Positions 32,796 to 41,327 of a stretch of DNA of 64,000 nucleotides are shown piece after piece. The position numbers and the translations under genes are program-made. Below the pieces are notes generated by a model. The model had not been told where the DNA came from. It ran no database searches and saw only the letters and a list, made by a program, of their open reading frames with translations. Source of the stretch: Humibacillus xanthopallidus (lineage in GTDB: Bacteria; Actinomycetota; Actinomycetes; Actinomycetales; Dermatophilaceae); the NCBI RefSeq assembly GCF_006717145.1, contig NZ_VFQF01000003.1, positions 434,001-498,000 on the forward strand, read 5' to 3'. Numbering within the stretch: the stretch's first letter is position 1; every line of letters begins with the position of its first letter.

Positions 32796-33980
32796 TCAGG
32801 TCAGGCCGACGCGCACCGTCAGAGAGGCGGGCCGCACGACGGCCGTCACCTCGGTCGCCTCGCCCAGCACGTCGCCGTCGACCTGCACCGGCACCGGGCG
32901 GTCGACGACGACGCGGATCTCCGTGCAGACCTTGTGGTCGAGCGTCGGGTGACCCTTGCGTCGCCGGGTCGCGACGCGGGTCGCGACCGGCACCCAGCCG
33001 ACGAGTCCCCGAGGAGAGGCGATGACGGCGTCGAGGTGCCCGTCGTCGACGAGCGCGCTCGGCATGAGGACGAGGCCGCCGAGCAGCCGCCCGCAGTTGC
33101 CGATGACGACCATCCGCGAGCGCCGCCGGAACTCCGGCTCGTCGTCGACGCGCACCTTGACCCGGAACTCCGGCGAGATGAGGTGCTTGGCTCCCGAGAC
33201 GAGGTAGGCCGGCCAGCCGACCTTGTTCTTGAGGTTCTCGTTGGTGCCCGCCATGATCGCCGCGTCCATGCCGACGCCGCTCATGACGAGGAAGTAGTGG
33301 GTCTGCGGCGCCTGCCAGCCGGCCGGCTCGCCCTCCGCGGCGTCCACAGCACCCGTAGGACCCGCAGCACCCACAGCACCCGCGGCATCGTGCTCGCCGC
33401 GCTCATCCCCCGCAACGGGCTCGAGCGGCCCTATGCGCAGCTCGCCGACGTCGATGCGCCGGTTGCGGCCGGTGAGCGCCACCGTCAGCGCCGCCTCGAG
33501 GCCGACGGGGAGGTCGAGGTTGCGCGCCAGGAGGTTGCCGGTGCCCGCAGGCAGGATGCCGAGCGGCATCTCGGTGCCGACGAGGACGCTCGCGACGCCT
33601 CGCACCGTGCCGTCACCGCCGAGGGTGCACACGAGGTCGACGCCGTCACGCAGGGCAGCAGCGGCCTGCCCCGGGCCGGGGTCCTCGGCGGTGGTCTCGA
33701 GGAAGAGCGGCTCACCCCATCCGTTCGCGCGGCAGGTCGTGGTGATCCGCTCGCGGACCGGCCCGAGGTCGGTGAACTTCGTCGGGTTGATGATGACGGC
33801 CGCCCGCCGAACCGGGGTCTCCTGCTCCTCGGAGCGGAAGTGGCCGCGGTGCGGTCGAGGGCGCCGTCGGCGCAGCGGAGCAGTCACGTCAGGGGCGACG
33901 CGGCTCATGACGACGCCGCCGATGACCAGCGCCAGCACCACGGCCCCGACGACGATCCACGGCAGGTAGTCACTGAGCAC
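32796..33980 (-). CDS. Diacylglycerol/sphingosine kinase-family lipid kinase
   Basis: 394 residues. One N-terminal membrane helix (about 6-25) precedes the DAGK catalytic domain: AAVIINPTKF (60-69), nucleotide loop TLGGDGTVRGVA (119-130), LGILPAGTGNLLARNLDLP (140-158) and the C-terminal VQVDGDVLGEAT. Phosphorylates diacylglycerol or a related lipid at the membrane. An Ala/Gly-rich insertion at about 195-220 is likely a disordered loop. The GTG at 33980 has TACCGT 6 nt upstream (33987-33992). Confidence 0.87.
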   Translation of the reverse strand: MLSDYLPWIVVGAVVLALVIGGVVMSRVAPDVTAPLRRRRPRPHRGHFRSEEQETPVRRAAVIINPTKFTDLGPVRERITTTCRANGWGEPLFLETTAEDPGPGQAAAALRDGVDLVCTLGGDGTVRGVASVLVGTEMPLGILPAGTGNLLARNLDLPVGLEAALTVALTGRNRRIDVGELRIGPLEPVAGDERGEHDAAGAVGAAGPTGAVDAAEGEPAGWQAPQTHYFLVMSGVGMDAAIMAGTNENLKNKVGWPAYLVSGAKHLISPEFRVKVRVDDEPEFRRRSRMVVIGNCGRLLGGLVLMPSALVDDGHLDAVIASPRGLVGWVPVATRVATRRRKGHPTLDHKVCTEIRVVVDRPVPVQVDGDVLGEATEVTAVVRPASLTVRVGLT

Positions 33981-33986
33981 GAGTGC

Positions 33987-33992
33987 ACGGTA
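33987..33992 (-). promoter_or_regulatory. -10 element TACCGT, leaderless start of lipid kinase
   Basis: TACCGT on the minus strand, 6 nt before the GTG at 33980. Confidence 0.5.
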
Positions 33993-34048
33993 TCGCCAGC
34001 ATGCCCGACACCCGGAATCGCCGGTCCCCGGCCGCTGCCGGCCACCCC

Positions 34049-34054
34049 TACGCT
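34049..34054 (+). promoter_or_regulatory. -10 element TACGCT, leaderless start of DinB gene
   Basis: TACGCT, GGGCGC, then the ATG at 34061. Confidence 0.55.
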
Positions 34055-34060
34055 GGGCGC

Positions 34061-34621
34061 ATGACCGACCTGCCCGCCGGCGACGCCGTCGATCCCGGCC
34101 CGTCCACGCCCGACGATGCCGACTGGACGTGGGTGCTGTCGAGGCCGTGTGTCGACTGCGGCTTCGACGCCTCCGCGCTCGCCGTCGACGACGTCCCCGC
34201 CGTCCTGCGTGACGCCGCGAGCCGGTATGCCGTCCGGCTGGCCGAGCCCGACGCCCACACTCGCCCGTCGGCCGGGGTGTGGTCGCCTCTCGAGTACTGC
34301 TGCCACGTCCGCGACGTGTGCGACGTCATGCGTCACCGCCTCGAGCAGATCCTCGACGGCGGAGGCGAGCTCGTCCAGTTCGCCAACTGGGACCAGGACG
34401 CGACGGCGGTCGAGGGCCACTACTGGCGCTCGGACCCGACGGACGTCCAGCGCGAGCTCGCCGCCGCGTTCGAGGCGGCTGCGGCGGCATACGCCCGCCC
34501 AGTGGGGGACGAGTGGGAGTGGCCAGCCTTGCGCAGCAACGGATCTCGCTTCACTGCGCGCACGCTCGCGCTCTACTTCATCCACGACATCCGCCACCAT
34601 CTCTGGGACGTGAGGGCATGA
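34061..34621 (+). CDS. DinB-like four-helix metal-binding protein
   Basis: 186 residues, DinB_2/DfsB-type. The metal ligands are visible in YCCHVRDVCDVM (about 84-95) and FIHDIRHHLWDV near the end; TWVLSRPCVDCGFDASAL at the start is typical for actinobacterial members with a CxDCG motif. Many relatives are thiol-dependent S-transferases using mycothiol; substrate unknown. Its stop overlaps the next start as ATGA, so it is coupled to the Gfo/Idh oxidoreductase. Confidence 0.78.
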   Translation: MTDLPAGDAVDPGPSTPDDADWTWVLSRPCVDCGFDASALAVDDVPAVLRDAASRYAVRLAEPDAHTRPSAGVWSPLEYCCHVRDVCDVMRHRLEQILDGGGELVQFANWDQDATAVEGHYWRSDPTDVQRELAAAFEAAAAAYARPVGDEWEWPALRSNGSRFTARTLALYFIHDIRHHLWDVRA

Positions 34622-35673
34622 CGCTACCGATCGAGGTTCCTCTCCAGCTGCCGCAGCCGCGCACTCCTGACCCCCACGACGCCCCGGCGATCCGCTGGGG
34701 CATCATCGCCCCCGGGGGCATCGCCCACACCTTCGCCGAGGCTGTCGCGGTCGGCACGGCGTCGCAGGTCGTCGCGGTCGGTTCGCGCAGCAGCGAGCGG
34801 GCGCGGGACTTCGCCGACGAGTTCGCGATCCCCACGGCATACGGCAGCTACGAGGAGCTCGTCGCCGACGACGAGGTCGACGCCGTCTATGTCGCGTCGC
34901 CCCACTCGGAGCACCGTGACCACGCCCTGCTCGCGATCGAGGCGGGCAAGCCGGTGCTCGTCGAGAAGGCCTTCGCGCGCAGCGCGGCCGAGGCGCGGCA
35001 GGTCATCCTCGCCGCGGAGGCTCGCGGGCTGCTCGTCATGGAGGCGATGTGGAGCCGCTTCCTCCCGCACTACGACGTCGTGCGGCACGTCGTCGAGACG
35101 GGGCTCATCGGTGACGTCGTCGCCGTCTTCGCCGACCACGGTCAGCGTCTCTATCCCGACGGCCCGGCGCGGCTGGCGCAGCCCGACCTCGCCGGGGGCG
35201 CCCTGCTCGACCTCGGGGTCTACCCCGTGTCCTTCGCCGACATGGTGCTCGGCGCCCCCGCCCACGTCGCTGCCACCGGCACGCTGACCGAGCTCGGGGT
35301 CGACGCGACGACGACGATCACGGTGACCGGGGCCGGCGGGGCCCACGGCGTGCTCTCGTGCACGATGGCTGCCGTCACTCCCTGCACCGCCGTCGTCGCG
35401 GGCACCGAGGGCCGCCTCGAGCTGAGTGGCACGTTCTACGGGGCGGGCTCGGGCATCCGTCTCGTCAGCCGCACCAACGAGGTTCTCGACGAGCACCCTG
35501 CGGGCATGCCCGAGGATGTGCGCGGATTCTCTTATGAGGCAGCGGAGTTCGCGCGCTGCCTCGTCGCGGGCGAGCGTGAGTCGTCGCTCCTGCCGCACTC
35601 CACGACGGTGCGCGTCATGGAGACGATGGACGAGGTGCGTCGCCAGGTCGGTGTCACCTACCCGGGGGAGTAG
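34618..35673 (+). CDS. Gfo/Idh/MocA-family oxidoreductase
   Basis: 351 residues. The NAD(P) Rossmann domain begins IRWGIIAPGGIAHTFAEAV (near 25-43); the EKAFARS and MWSRFLPHYDVVRHVVETGLIGDV blocks mark the dihydrodiol-dehydrogenase/glucose-fructose-oxidoreductase branch, with the catalytic Lys of the EK(P/A) motif in VLVEKAF. Oxidises a sugar or cyclic alcohol; substrate unknown. Coupled to the DinB gene. A paralogue lies at 59752-60798; comparing the two shows where that copy was altered by a repeat element. Confidence 0.87.
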   Translation: MTLPIEVPLQLPQPRTPDPHDAPAIRWGIIAPGGIAHTFAEAVAVGTASQVVAVGSRSSERARDFADEFAIPTAYGSYEELVADDEVDAVYVASPHSEHRDHALLAIEAGKPVLVEKAFARSAAEARQVILAAEARGLLVMEAMWSRFLPHYDVVRHVVETGLIGDVVAVFADHGQRLYPDGPARLAQPDLAGGALLDLGVYPVSFADMVLGAPAHVAATGTLTELGVDATTTITVTGAGGAHGVLSCTMAAVTPCTAVVAGTEGRLELSGTFYGAGSGIRLVSRTNEVLDEHPAGMPEDVRGFSYEAAEFARCLVAGERESSLLPHSTTVRVMETMDEVRRQVGVTYPGE

Positions 35674-35762
35674 GCGACGTCACCGACGCGGGCCTCACCC
35701 GAGCGGGGTGATGCCCCGTGCCCGTGCCGCAGCCATGATCGGATGGCGCGGACGGAGGACGC

Positions 35763-36677
35763 ATGACGAGTGATGCCACCCGGGAGGCGGCCTTCCGCGC
35801 GCTGCGGGTGTCGGTGGTCGCGGGCGGTGTGTCGGCGGTGCTGGCCGTCGTCTGGGGGCTCGCGTCGGGCTCGCGCGTCATCCTCTTCGACGGGGTCTCC
35901 GCCGGCATCGGGCTGCTCATGAGCGGCCTGTCCCTCGCGGCCGCGCGGGCCGCGGCGTCGGGCGCGTCCCACGCCTTCCCCTACGGCCGGCAGGCGATGC
36001 TGCCCCTCGCCATCGGTGGGCAGGGCCTCGCCCGGCTCGGCTTCACCGCCTACGCGGTCGCCGACGCCGTGACGGTGCTGCTCGCGGGCGGCGACAGCGT
36101 CGAGACGGGCTCCGCGCTGCTGTATGCCGTCATCGCCGCCTGCCTGTGCCTCGGCGTCACGCTGTGGCTGCGTCGCCACGAGGGCACGAGCGAGCTCGTC
36201 GCAGCCGAGGTGCTCGGGTGGCGCATCGCGACGATCCTCTCCTTCGCGATCCTGTCGGGCTTCGCCTTCGTGGCCCTCCTGCCGGCCGGCGACCTCAAGC
36301 AGACCGCGGCCGCCTACGTCGACCCGGTGCTCGTCATCGTCGTTTCGCTCATCGTCCTGCCCAGCCCGGTTCGGCTCGTGCAGACGATGCTGCGCGAGCT
36401 GCTGGACATGCGTCCGCCGGAGGAGATCGAGGCGCCGGCCCGCGCGGCCGTCGTCGAGGTCTGTGCCGGCATGGGCCTGCCCGAGCCGGTCATCCGCATG
36501 ACGAAGACCGGCGGCCGGCTCTACGTCGAGGTCGACCACCTCGTGGAGGCAGGCACGTGGGACGTCTCCGACATCGACCGGCTGCGAACCGCCCTGGGCG
36601 CCCGGCTGCGGTCGCCGGCCTACACGACGTGGATCAACGTGGAGCTCTCGTGCGACCCGACGTGGCAGCTCGGCTGA
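35763..36677 (+). CDS. Cation diffusion facilitator-like transporter
   Basis: 304 residues. Six hydrophobic helices with the CDF layout (TM1 near 17, TM2 RVILFDGVSAGIGLLMSGLSL near 38-58, loop SHAFPYGRQAMLPL) and a C-terminal CDF-like cytoplasmic domain (EIEAPARAAVVEVCAGMGLPE and onwards). The usual metal ligands look incomplete: TM2 has FDGVSAG with one Asp and Ala at the second position, and TM5 has LVAAEVLGW instead of HxxxD. It may move a different ion or be inactive. GGAGG lies just before the ATG. Confidence 0.72.
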   Translation: MTSDATREAAFRALRVSVVAGGVSAVLAVVWGLASGSRVILFDGVSAGIGLLMSGLSLAAARAAASGASHAFPYGRQAMLPLAIGGQGLARLGFTAYAVADAVTVLLAGGDSVETGSALLYAVIAACLCLGVTLWLRRHEGTSELVAAEVLGWRIATILSFAILSGFAFVALLPAGDLKQTAAAYVDPVLVIVVSLIVLPSPVRLVQTMLRELLDMRPPEEIEAPARAAVVEVCAGMGLPEPVIRMTKTGGRLYVEVDHLVEAGTWDVSDIDRLRTALGARLRSPAYTTWINVELSCDPTWQLG

Positions 36678-36699
36678 CCTGACCGCGCCGGCCGGCGGC

Positions 36700-38118
36700 T
36701 CAGGACGGTGTCGAGGCGACCACGGCGGTGGCCTCCTCGCGCCTGCGGGAGGCGGCCCGGGTCAGGCGGTCGAGCCCGAGGCTCGTGGCGATGCCTGCGA
36801 AGGTCGCGACGAGGACGCACGCGAGACTCGTCGTCACTGCGAGGGCCGGTCCGCCGATGCCGATGACCATGGCGACGGCGGTCCACGGCAGGCGGTAGCC
36901 GCCCGCGATGCCGGAGGCGGCACCCGACGCTCCCGCGAGGTCGCCGGAGATGCCAAGGTGGGGTGCGAAGGACCGGCCGGCGAGGTCGCCGATGGCGAGG
37001 AACGGCACGAAGACGCCGCCGCACCCTCCGGCGGCCACCGCGGCCGTCGTCGCAGCCGCCCTCAGCCCGGCGACGAGCAGCAGCAGACCTGCAGGCGCGG
37101 CAAGCCCGGCGGGGCTCTCGGCCCAGAGGATCGCCCCGCCGCCGGGCCCGACGGCCGAGCGCTGGTCTGCGACGAGGAGCAGGGTCACGGTGGCGAGGAG
37201 CATGGCCCCGGCGCCGACGACGAGCCGCCGGGTCGGGCCGGCGCTCCAGCCCCGCACGCGATAGATGGCCCAGCCCGTGACCGACGTCAGGGCGCCCGCG
37301 ATGACACCGACATAGAGGCTCGCCCGGAGCACCTGCAGCCAGTCGTCGGGAGCCACCGTGGGCGTGATGAGACGGATGAGGTCGAGGCCGAGGGTGATGT
37401 TGACGGCCCACCCGATGACGCCACCGAGGAGCGCGGCGACGACTCGCCCGGGGCTGAGCGGCACGCGCCGGCGACGGCCGAGCTCGAGGATGAAGGCCGT
37501 GCCGACGAGGGCGACGCCCATGAGGGCCGAGACCCCGGCAGCCCCACCGGCGACGGCAGCGCCGCGCAGGAGTCGCCGCATGCCCGGGCGGAGCTGGCCG
37601 AGCCAGGCGCCGGTGGCGACCCCGAGGTGCGCGGCCGGCGCCTCGGTGCCCATCGGTGCACCGCTGCCCACCGTGATGACGATCGCGAGCGCGCGGAGCG
37701 GGGCCTGCCGCCACGGGAAGCGCTCCTCCACGCCAGCGGACAGCACGACGTCACCCGTGAGGTCGGCGCGGGCGACGTCCGACGGGAACCGGCGCCACGA
37801 CAAGGGGATTCGCAGGTAGCGCGGCCACCGCCGTCGGGCACGCCGGCTGGGACGAGGGGCCACTGGGCGGTCCGTCAGGGTCTGCACGGGGTCGCCGCGA
37901 CCGATGACGTGGAGGACGAACGTCGCCGCAGCGATGCCGAGCACCGGCACGGCGATGACGACCCAGGCGTCCTGGCGCGAGACGACCGCGAGCAGCTCCT
38001 TGATGACCGTCGTGACCGTCACCACGACGCCGGCGCCGACGAGACCCCCGAGCGCGGCGCCCGCGGCATACGGGCCGGTGGCGCGCCAACCCGTGTCGGT
38101 GGCGGTGGGCTCACTCAT
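36700..38118 (-). CDS. ClC-family chloride channel/antiporter
   Basis: 472 residues, about ten membrane segments. The selectivity motifs are GSGAPMGTEAPAAHLG (151-166; GSGxP and, in place of GREGP, GTEAP keeping the gating Glu159) and GGCGGVFVPFLAIGDLAGR (GxFxP). Probably a proton-coupled Cl- or fluoride/nitrate antiporter. The arginine-rich segment at about 88-112 links two helices on the inside. The ATG at 38118 overlaps the stop of the upstream small membrane protein (ATGA). Confidence 0.85.
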   Translation of the reverse strand: MSEPTATDTGWRATGPYAAGAALGGLVGAGVVVTVTTVIKELLAVVSRQDAWVVIAVPVLGIAAATFVLHVIGRGDPVQTLTDRPVAPRPSRRARRRWPRYLRIPLSWRRFPSDVARADLTGDVVLSAGVEERFPWRQAPLRALAIVITVGSGAPMGTEAPAAHLGVATGAWLGQLRPGMRRLLRGAAVAGGAAGVSALMGVALVGTAFILELGRRRRVPLSPGRVVAALLGGVIGWAVNITLGLDLIRLITPTVAPDDWLQVLRASLYVGVIAGALTSVTGWAIYRVRGWSAGPTRRLVVGAGAMLLATVTLLLVADQRSAVGPGGGAILWAESPAGLAAPAGLLLLVAGLRAAATTAAVAAGGCGGVFVPFLAIGDLAGRSFAPHLGISGDLAGASGAASGIAGGYRLPWTAVAMVIGIGGPALAVTTSLACVLVATFAGIATSLGLDRLTRAASRRREEATAVVASTPS

Positions 38119-38624
38119 GAACCGACCACCCACTTGGCTGTGGCAAGCCCGACGGCCGCCGCCATCGAGATGAGGCCCCAGGCGAGCGACCGGGCAGGGC
38201 TGGATCCGTGGGCGCGCAGCTCGATGCCGACGAGGAGACCGAGAAAGACCGCGGCGCTCATCCGGGCCCCGAGCCGGTCGTAGTCGCTCGAGGCCAGCAG
38301 GGCGACGACCGTCGCCGTGAGCGCGATGAGTGAGGCCATCGCGAGCTGGAAGCCGAGCAGCAGCGCCGGCTTGATCGTGTAGGTCGGGTCCTTGACGAGC
38401 CAGACGGCGAGCATGAGGGCGAAGGCGTGGGTGAGGACCAGCCCCACGGTCGTCACCCAGACGATGACGATGAGGTCGAACTTCGAGTGCGGCTCGTGGT
38501 CGCTGCCCGCGATGAGGGCGCCGAGCAGCGCCAGGCACACGGTCAGACCCATGACATCGACCTCACGGCGCATGGCCGGCTGGCCGATCGTCTGCGTCAG
38601 CAGGGTCGGCGCGTATCGCGCCAC
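38115..38624 (-). CDS. Four- to five-helix membrane protein coupled to ClC gene
   Basis: 169 residues with hydrophobic helices at about 25-41, 53-78, 86-110, 120-135 and 145-165 (VMGLTVCLALLGALIAG, LIVIVWVTTVGLVLTHAFALMLAVWLV). No family recognised. Its stop lies inside the ClC start, so the two are made together and may interact. The GTG at 38624 is chosen because GGGGAGG stands 5 nt before it; the GTG two codons earlier would overlap that site. Confidence 0.65.
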   Translation of the reverse strand: MARYAPTLLTQTIGQPAMRREVDVMGLTVCLALLGALIAGSDHEPHSKFDLIVIVWVTTVGLVLTHAFALMLAVWLVKDPTYTIKPALLLGFQLAMASLIALTATVVALLASSDYDRLGARMSAAVFLGLLVGIELRAHGSSPARSLAWGLISMAAAVGLATAKWVVGS

Positions 38625-38772
38625 GAGCACCTCCCCGGAGTGTATGGGCGAGATGTCGGGTTGCGCCCACGAGCCCCGCAGGGCGTCCCTGCATGGTGCA
38701 GTCCGATCCGCGAACGCACTTCACCCGTGCGGGGTGAAGTCGCAGGGGGTCGCCTTGGGCCCACAATCACGC

Positions 38773-39798
38773 ATGCGACGTCGACCGGTGATCCTGCTCG
38801 CCCTGCTGCTCGCCCTCATGGGGTTGACGGCCTGCGGCGGGGGCGGCGGCATCACGCTGCCGACATCGCTGCCCAGCATCAACGTGCCGACCACGCTCCC
38901 GAGCCTGACGCTGCCGACGCGGTCGGAGGCCTCGAGCCCCTCGGAGGCAGAGACCCCCGAGGCGACACCGACGCAGAGCGAGTCCCCGACGAAGAGCGAG
39001 GCGCCCACGCCGAGCAAGACGCCCGAGGCGACGCCGACCGTCACCGAGACGCAGACCGTCACCCAGACGGCCACCGAGACCCAGACCGCCACGGTCGAGC
39101 CGACCCCGACCGAGACGGTCACGCAGACCGTGACGCAGACTCCTACTGAGACACCATCGGAGACGACGTCGTCGACGGCTCCGGCCGAGGCTGCGCCCGA
39201 GACCACCCCCACCTCCACCGAGTCGACGACGTGGTGGCCGTGGCTGCTGCTGCTCCTGCTCGCCGCAGCCGGCCTCGTCTGGCTGTTCCTGCGCCGCCGT
39301 GAGGCGCAGCGGGTGCTCGACGAGTGGGATGCGAAGCTCGCCGAGAGCCGGCGTGAGGCGACCTGGGTCGAGGAGTCGCTCGTCACCCAGGTGCTCGCGA
39401 TGCCGACAGCCACCGAGGCCACCCAGGTGTGGACGGCCGCGGGCCCGAGGCTGCTGGCGATCGACGAGTCACTGCTGGCCCTCGAGGGCAGCGCCCCCGA
39501 CGAGGCGAGGCGCGCGTCGGCGGCCGCTCTGCGCGACCGGCTGGCCCGGCTCGTCGAGGCGGTCAGCGCCGACACGGCTGCCGGACCGGACTCGACGCCC
39601 GACGACTTCCGGGCCCGTCGCGCGGCCATCGACACCGCACGCCGCGAGCTGCGGGCCGCACTCGCGGCCAGCGCCGACCCGAACGCCAACCCGAACTCCA
39701 ACCCGGGCGGGAACACCCCGCCCGCCGGCGGCACCCCGCCCGCCGGCGGCACCCCGCCCGCCGGCGGCACCCTGCCCTCGGGCGGTCAGGAGCCGTAG
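38773..39798 (+). CDS. Lipoprotein/TM protein with Thr/Glu/Pro stalk and PPAGGT repeats
   Basis: 341 residues. Lipobox LMGLTAC (Cys21) predicts an outside lipid anchor. Residues 25-150 are a Thr/Pro/Glu/Ser stalk with TETQT and TPT repeats. A second hydrophobic segment (WWPWLLLLLLAAAGLVWLFLRRR, about 155-177) then places the C-terminal half inside. That half is helical (AQRVLDEWDAKLAESRREATWVEESLV and onwards) and ends with three PPAGGT repeats (DNA 39718-39771). No enzyme fold. The last 13 bp overlap the convergent zwf gene. Function unknown. Confidence 0.7.
   Translation: MRRRPVILLALLLALMGLTACGGGGGITLPTSLPSINVPTTLPSLTLPTRSEASSPSEAETPEATPTQSESPTKSEAPTPSKTPEATPTVTETQTVTQTATETQTATVEPTPTETVTQTVTQTPTETPSETTSSTAPAEAAPETTPTSTESTTWWPWLLLLLLAAAGLVWLFLRRREAQRVLDEWDAKLAESRREATWVEESLVTQVLAMPTATEATQVWTAAGPRLLAIDESLLALEGSAPDEARRASAAALRDRLARLVEAVSADTAAGPDSTPDDFRARRAAIDTARRELRAALAASADPNANPNSNPGGNTPPAGGTPPAGGTPPAGGTLPSGGQEP
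39718..39771 (+). repeat. 18-bp x 3 coding repeat (PPAGGT)
   Basis: Three identical 18-bp units at 39718, 39736 and 39754 encoding Pro-Pro-Ala-Gly-Gly-Thr at the C-terminus of the lipoprotein. Confidence 0.9.
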
Positions 39799-41219
39799 TC
39801 GTTGGGGTTGCGCCAGCGCCGCTCGAAGGGCAGCCGCCACGTGAAGGGCGCGACGAGCTGGTGGATCTGGTTCGGGCCCCACGTGCCGGCGTCATAGGGC
39901 CGCACGGTCGGCGGGTTGTCGAGCAGCGGCTGTGAGATCTCCCAGAGGCGCTCGATGCCGTCGGCCGAGGTGAAGAGGGTCCGGTCGCCGCGCGAGGCGT
40001 CGTAGATGAGCCGCTCATAGGCCTCGAGCACCGCTCCCGCCCAGTTCGTCTCCTGCATGGAGAACTGCATCGAGAGCTTGTCGAGCTTCATGCCGGGGCC
40101 GGGCCGCTTGCCGTAGAAGGAGAGCGACATGCGCGCCTTGTCGGCGAGGTCGAAGGTCAGGTGGTCGGGGCCGTTGTCGCCCACCCCGGAGCCGGCCGGG
40201 AACATCGAGCGGGGCGGCTCCTTGAAGGCGATCGAGATGATCCGCGCGCCTTCCGCGAGCCGCTTGCCCGTGCGCAGGTAGAACGGCACCCCGGCCCAGC
40301 GCCAGTTGTCGACGAAGCACTTGAGGGCGACGAAGGTCTCGGTCTGGCTCTCGGGCTTGACCCCCGGCTCGTCGCGGTAGCCGACGTACTGTCCGCGCAC
40401 GACGTCGTGCGGCTGGATCGGCGACATCGAGCGGAAGACCTTGTTCTTCTCCTCGCTGATCGCCGCCGGCTCGAGGGCGGTCGGCGGCTCCATCGCGGTG
40501 AAGGCGAGCACCTGGAAGAGGTGGGTGACGACCATGTCGCGGTAGGCGCCGGTGCTCTCGTAGAAGTCGGCCCGCTGCGCGAGCCCGAGCGTCTCGGGCA
40601 CGTCGATCTGGATGTGGTCGATGTGGTTGCGGTGCCAGATCGGCTCGAAGAGGCCGTTGGCGAAGCGGAAGGCGAGGATGTTCTGTGCCGCCTCCTTGCC
40701 GAGGAAGTGGTCGATGCGGAAGATCTGCTCCTCTGCGAAGACCTGGTGCAGCTCGGCGTTGAGCGCCTTGGCGCTCGCGAGGTCGGTGCCGAAGGGCTTC
40801 TCCATGATGATGCGGCTGCGCTCGACGAGCCCGGCCTCACCGAGCTGGTGCACGACGGCGAGCGCAGCCTTGGGCGGCACCGAGAGGTAGTGCAGCCGCC
40901 ACGCGTCCGCGCCGAGGATCGCCTCGGACTCGTCGACGGCGGCGCGAATCCCTTGCGGCCCAGCACTTCCGGGCACCCAGTGGATCCGGGCGGCGAACTC
41001 GCGCAGGTCGTCGTCACTGACGTTGTGGCTGCTGTGCTCGCGCACCGAGGCGAAGACGAGCTCGAGGAACTCGTCACGGCTCAGGTCGTCGAGCGAGGTG
41101 GCCACGACCCGCAACCCCTCGATGAGCTGTGACTCGTGCAGGTGCAGCATGCCGGGGAGCAGCTTGCGCTTGGCAAGGTCACCGGTGGCACCGAAGAGGA
41201 CGACCGTCGTTGCAGGCAT
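39786..41219 (-). CDS. zwf: Glucose-6-phosphate 1-dehydrogenase Zwf
   Basis: 477 residues. Oxidises glucose-6-phosphate to 6-phosphogluconolactone with NADP, the entry to the oxidative pentose phosphate pathway. NADP loop VVLFGATGDLAKRKLLPGM (6-24), active-site RIDHFLGKEAAQNILAFRFAN, and VEEKPFGTDLASA-like MEKPFGTDLASAKALN. Alone rather than in the usual tal-zwf-opcA cluster, so it may be a second copy with a separate role; genome context is needed for that. CACGCT lies 6 nt before the ATG at 41219. Confidence 0.93.
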   Translation of the reverse strand: MPATTVVLFGATGDLAKRKLLPGMLHLHESQLIEGLRVVATSLDDLSRDEFLELVFASVREHSSHNVSDDDLREFAARIHWVPGSAGPQGIRAAVDESEAILGADAWRLHYLSVPPKAALAVVHQLGEAGLVERSRIIMEKPFGTDLASAKALNAELHQVFAEEQIFRIDHFLGKEAAQNILAFRFANGLFEPIWHRNHIDHIQIDVPETLGLAQRADFYESTGAYRDMVVTHLFQVLAFTAMEPPTALEPAAISEEKNKVFRSMSPIQPHDVVRGQYVGYRDEPGVKPESQTETFVALKCFVDNWRWAGVPFYLRTGKRLAEGARIISIAFKEPPRSMFPAGSGVGDNGPDHLTFDLADKARMSLSFYGKRPGPGMKLDKLSMQFSMQETNWAGAVLEAYERLIYDASRGDRTLFTSADGIERLWEISQPLLDNPPTVRPYDAGTWGPNQIHQLVAPFTWRLPFERRWRNPNDYGS

Positions 41220-41327
41220 GGCCACAGCGTGGCGCAGATCGGGCCGCGCCGGAAGGTGACGCACGCGGCATACGCCGATCCGCCGGAGTGCGCCCGAGAG
41301 CAGCGGCACCCGTGGGAGGCTCGATGC

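Noticed and set aside
39718-39771. PPAGGT repeats considered as a recombination hotspot shared with TCGA elements
   Set aside because: They are in-frame coding repeats at a lipoprotein C-terminus with no sequence similarity to the elements.
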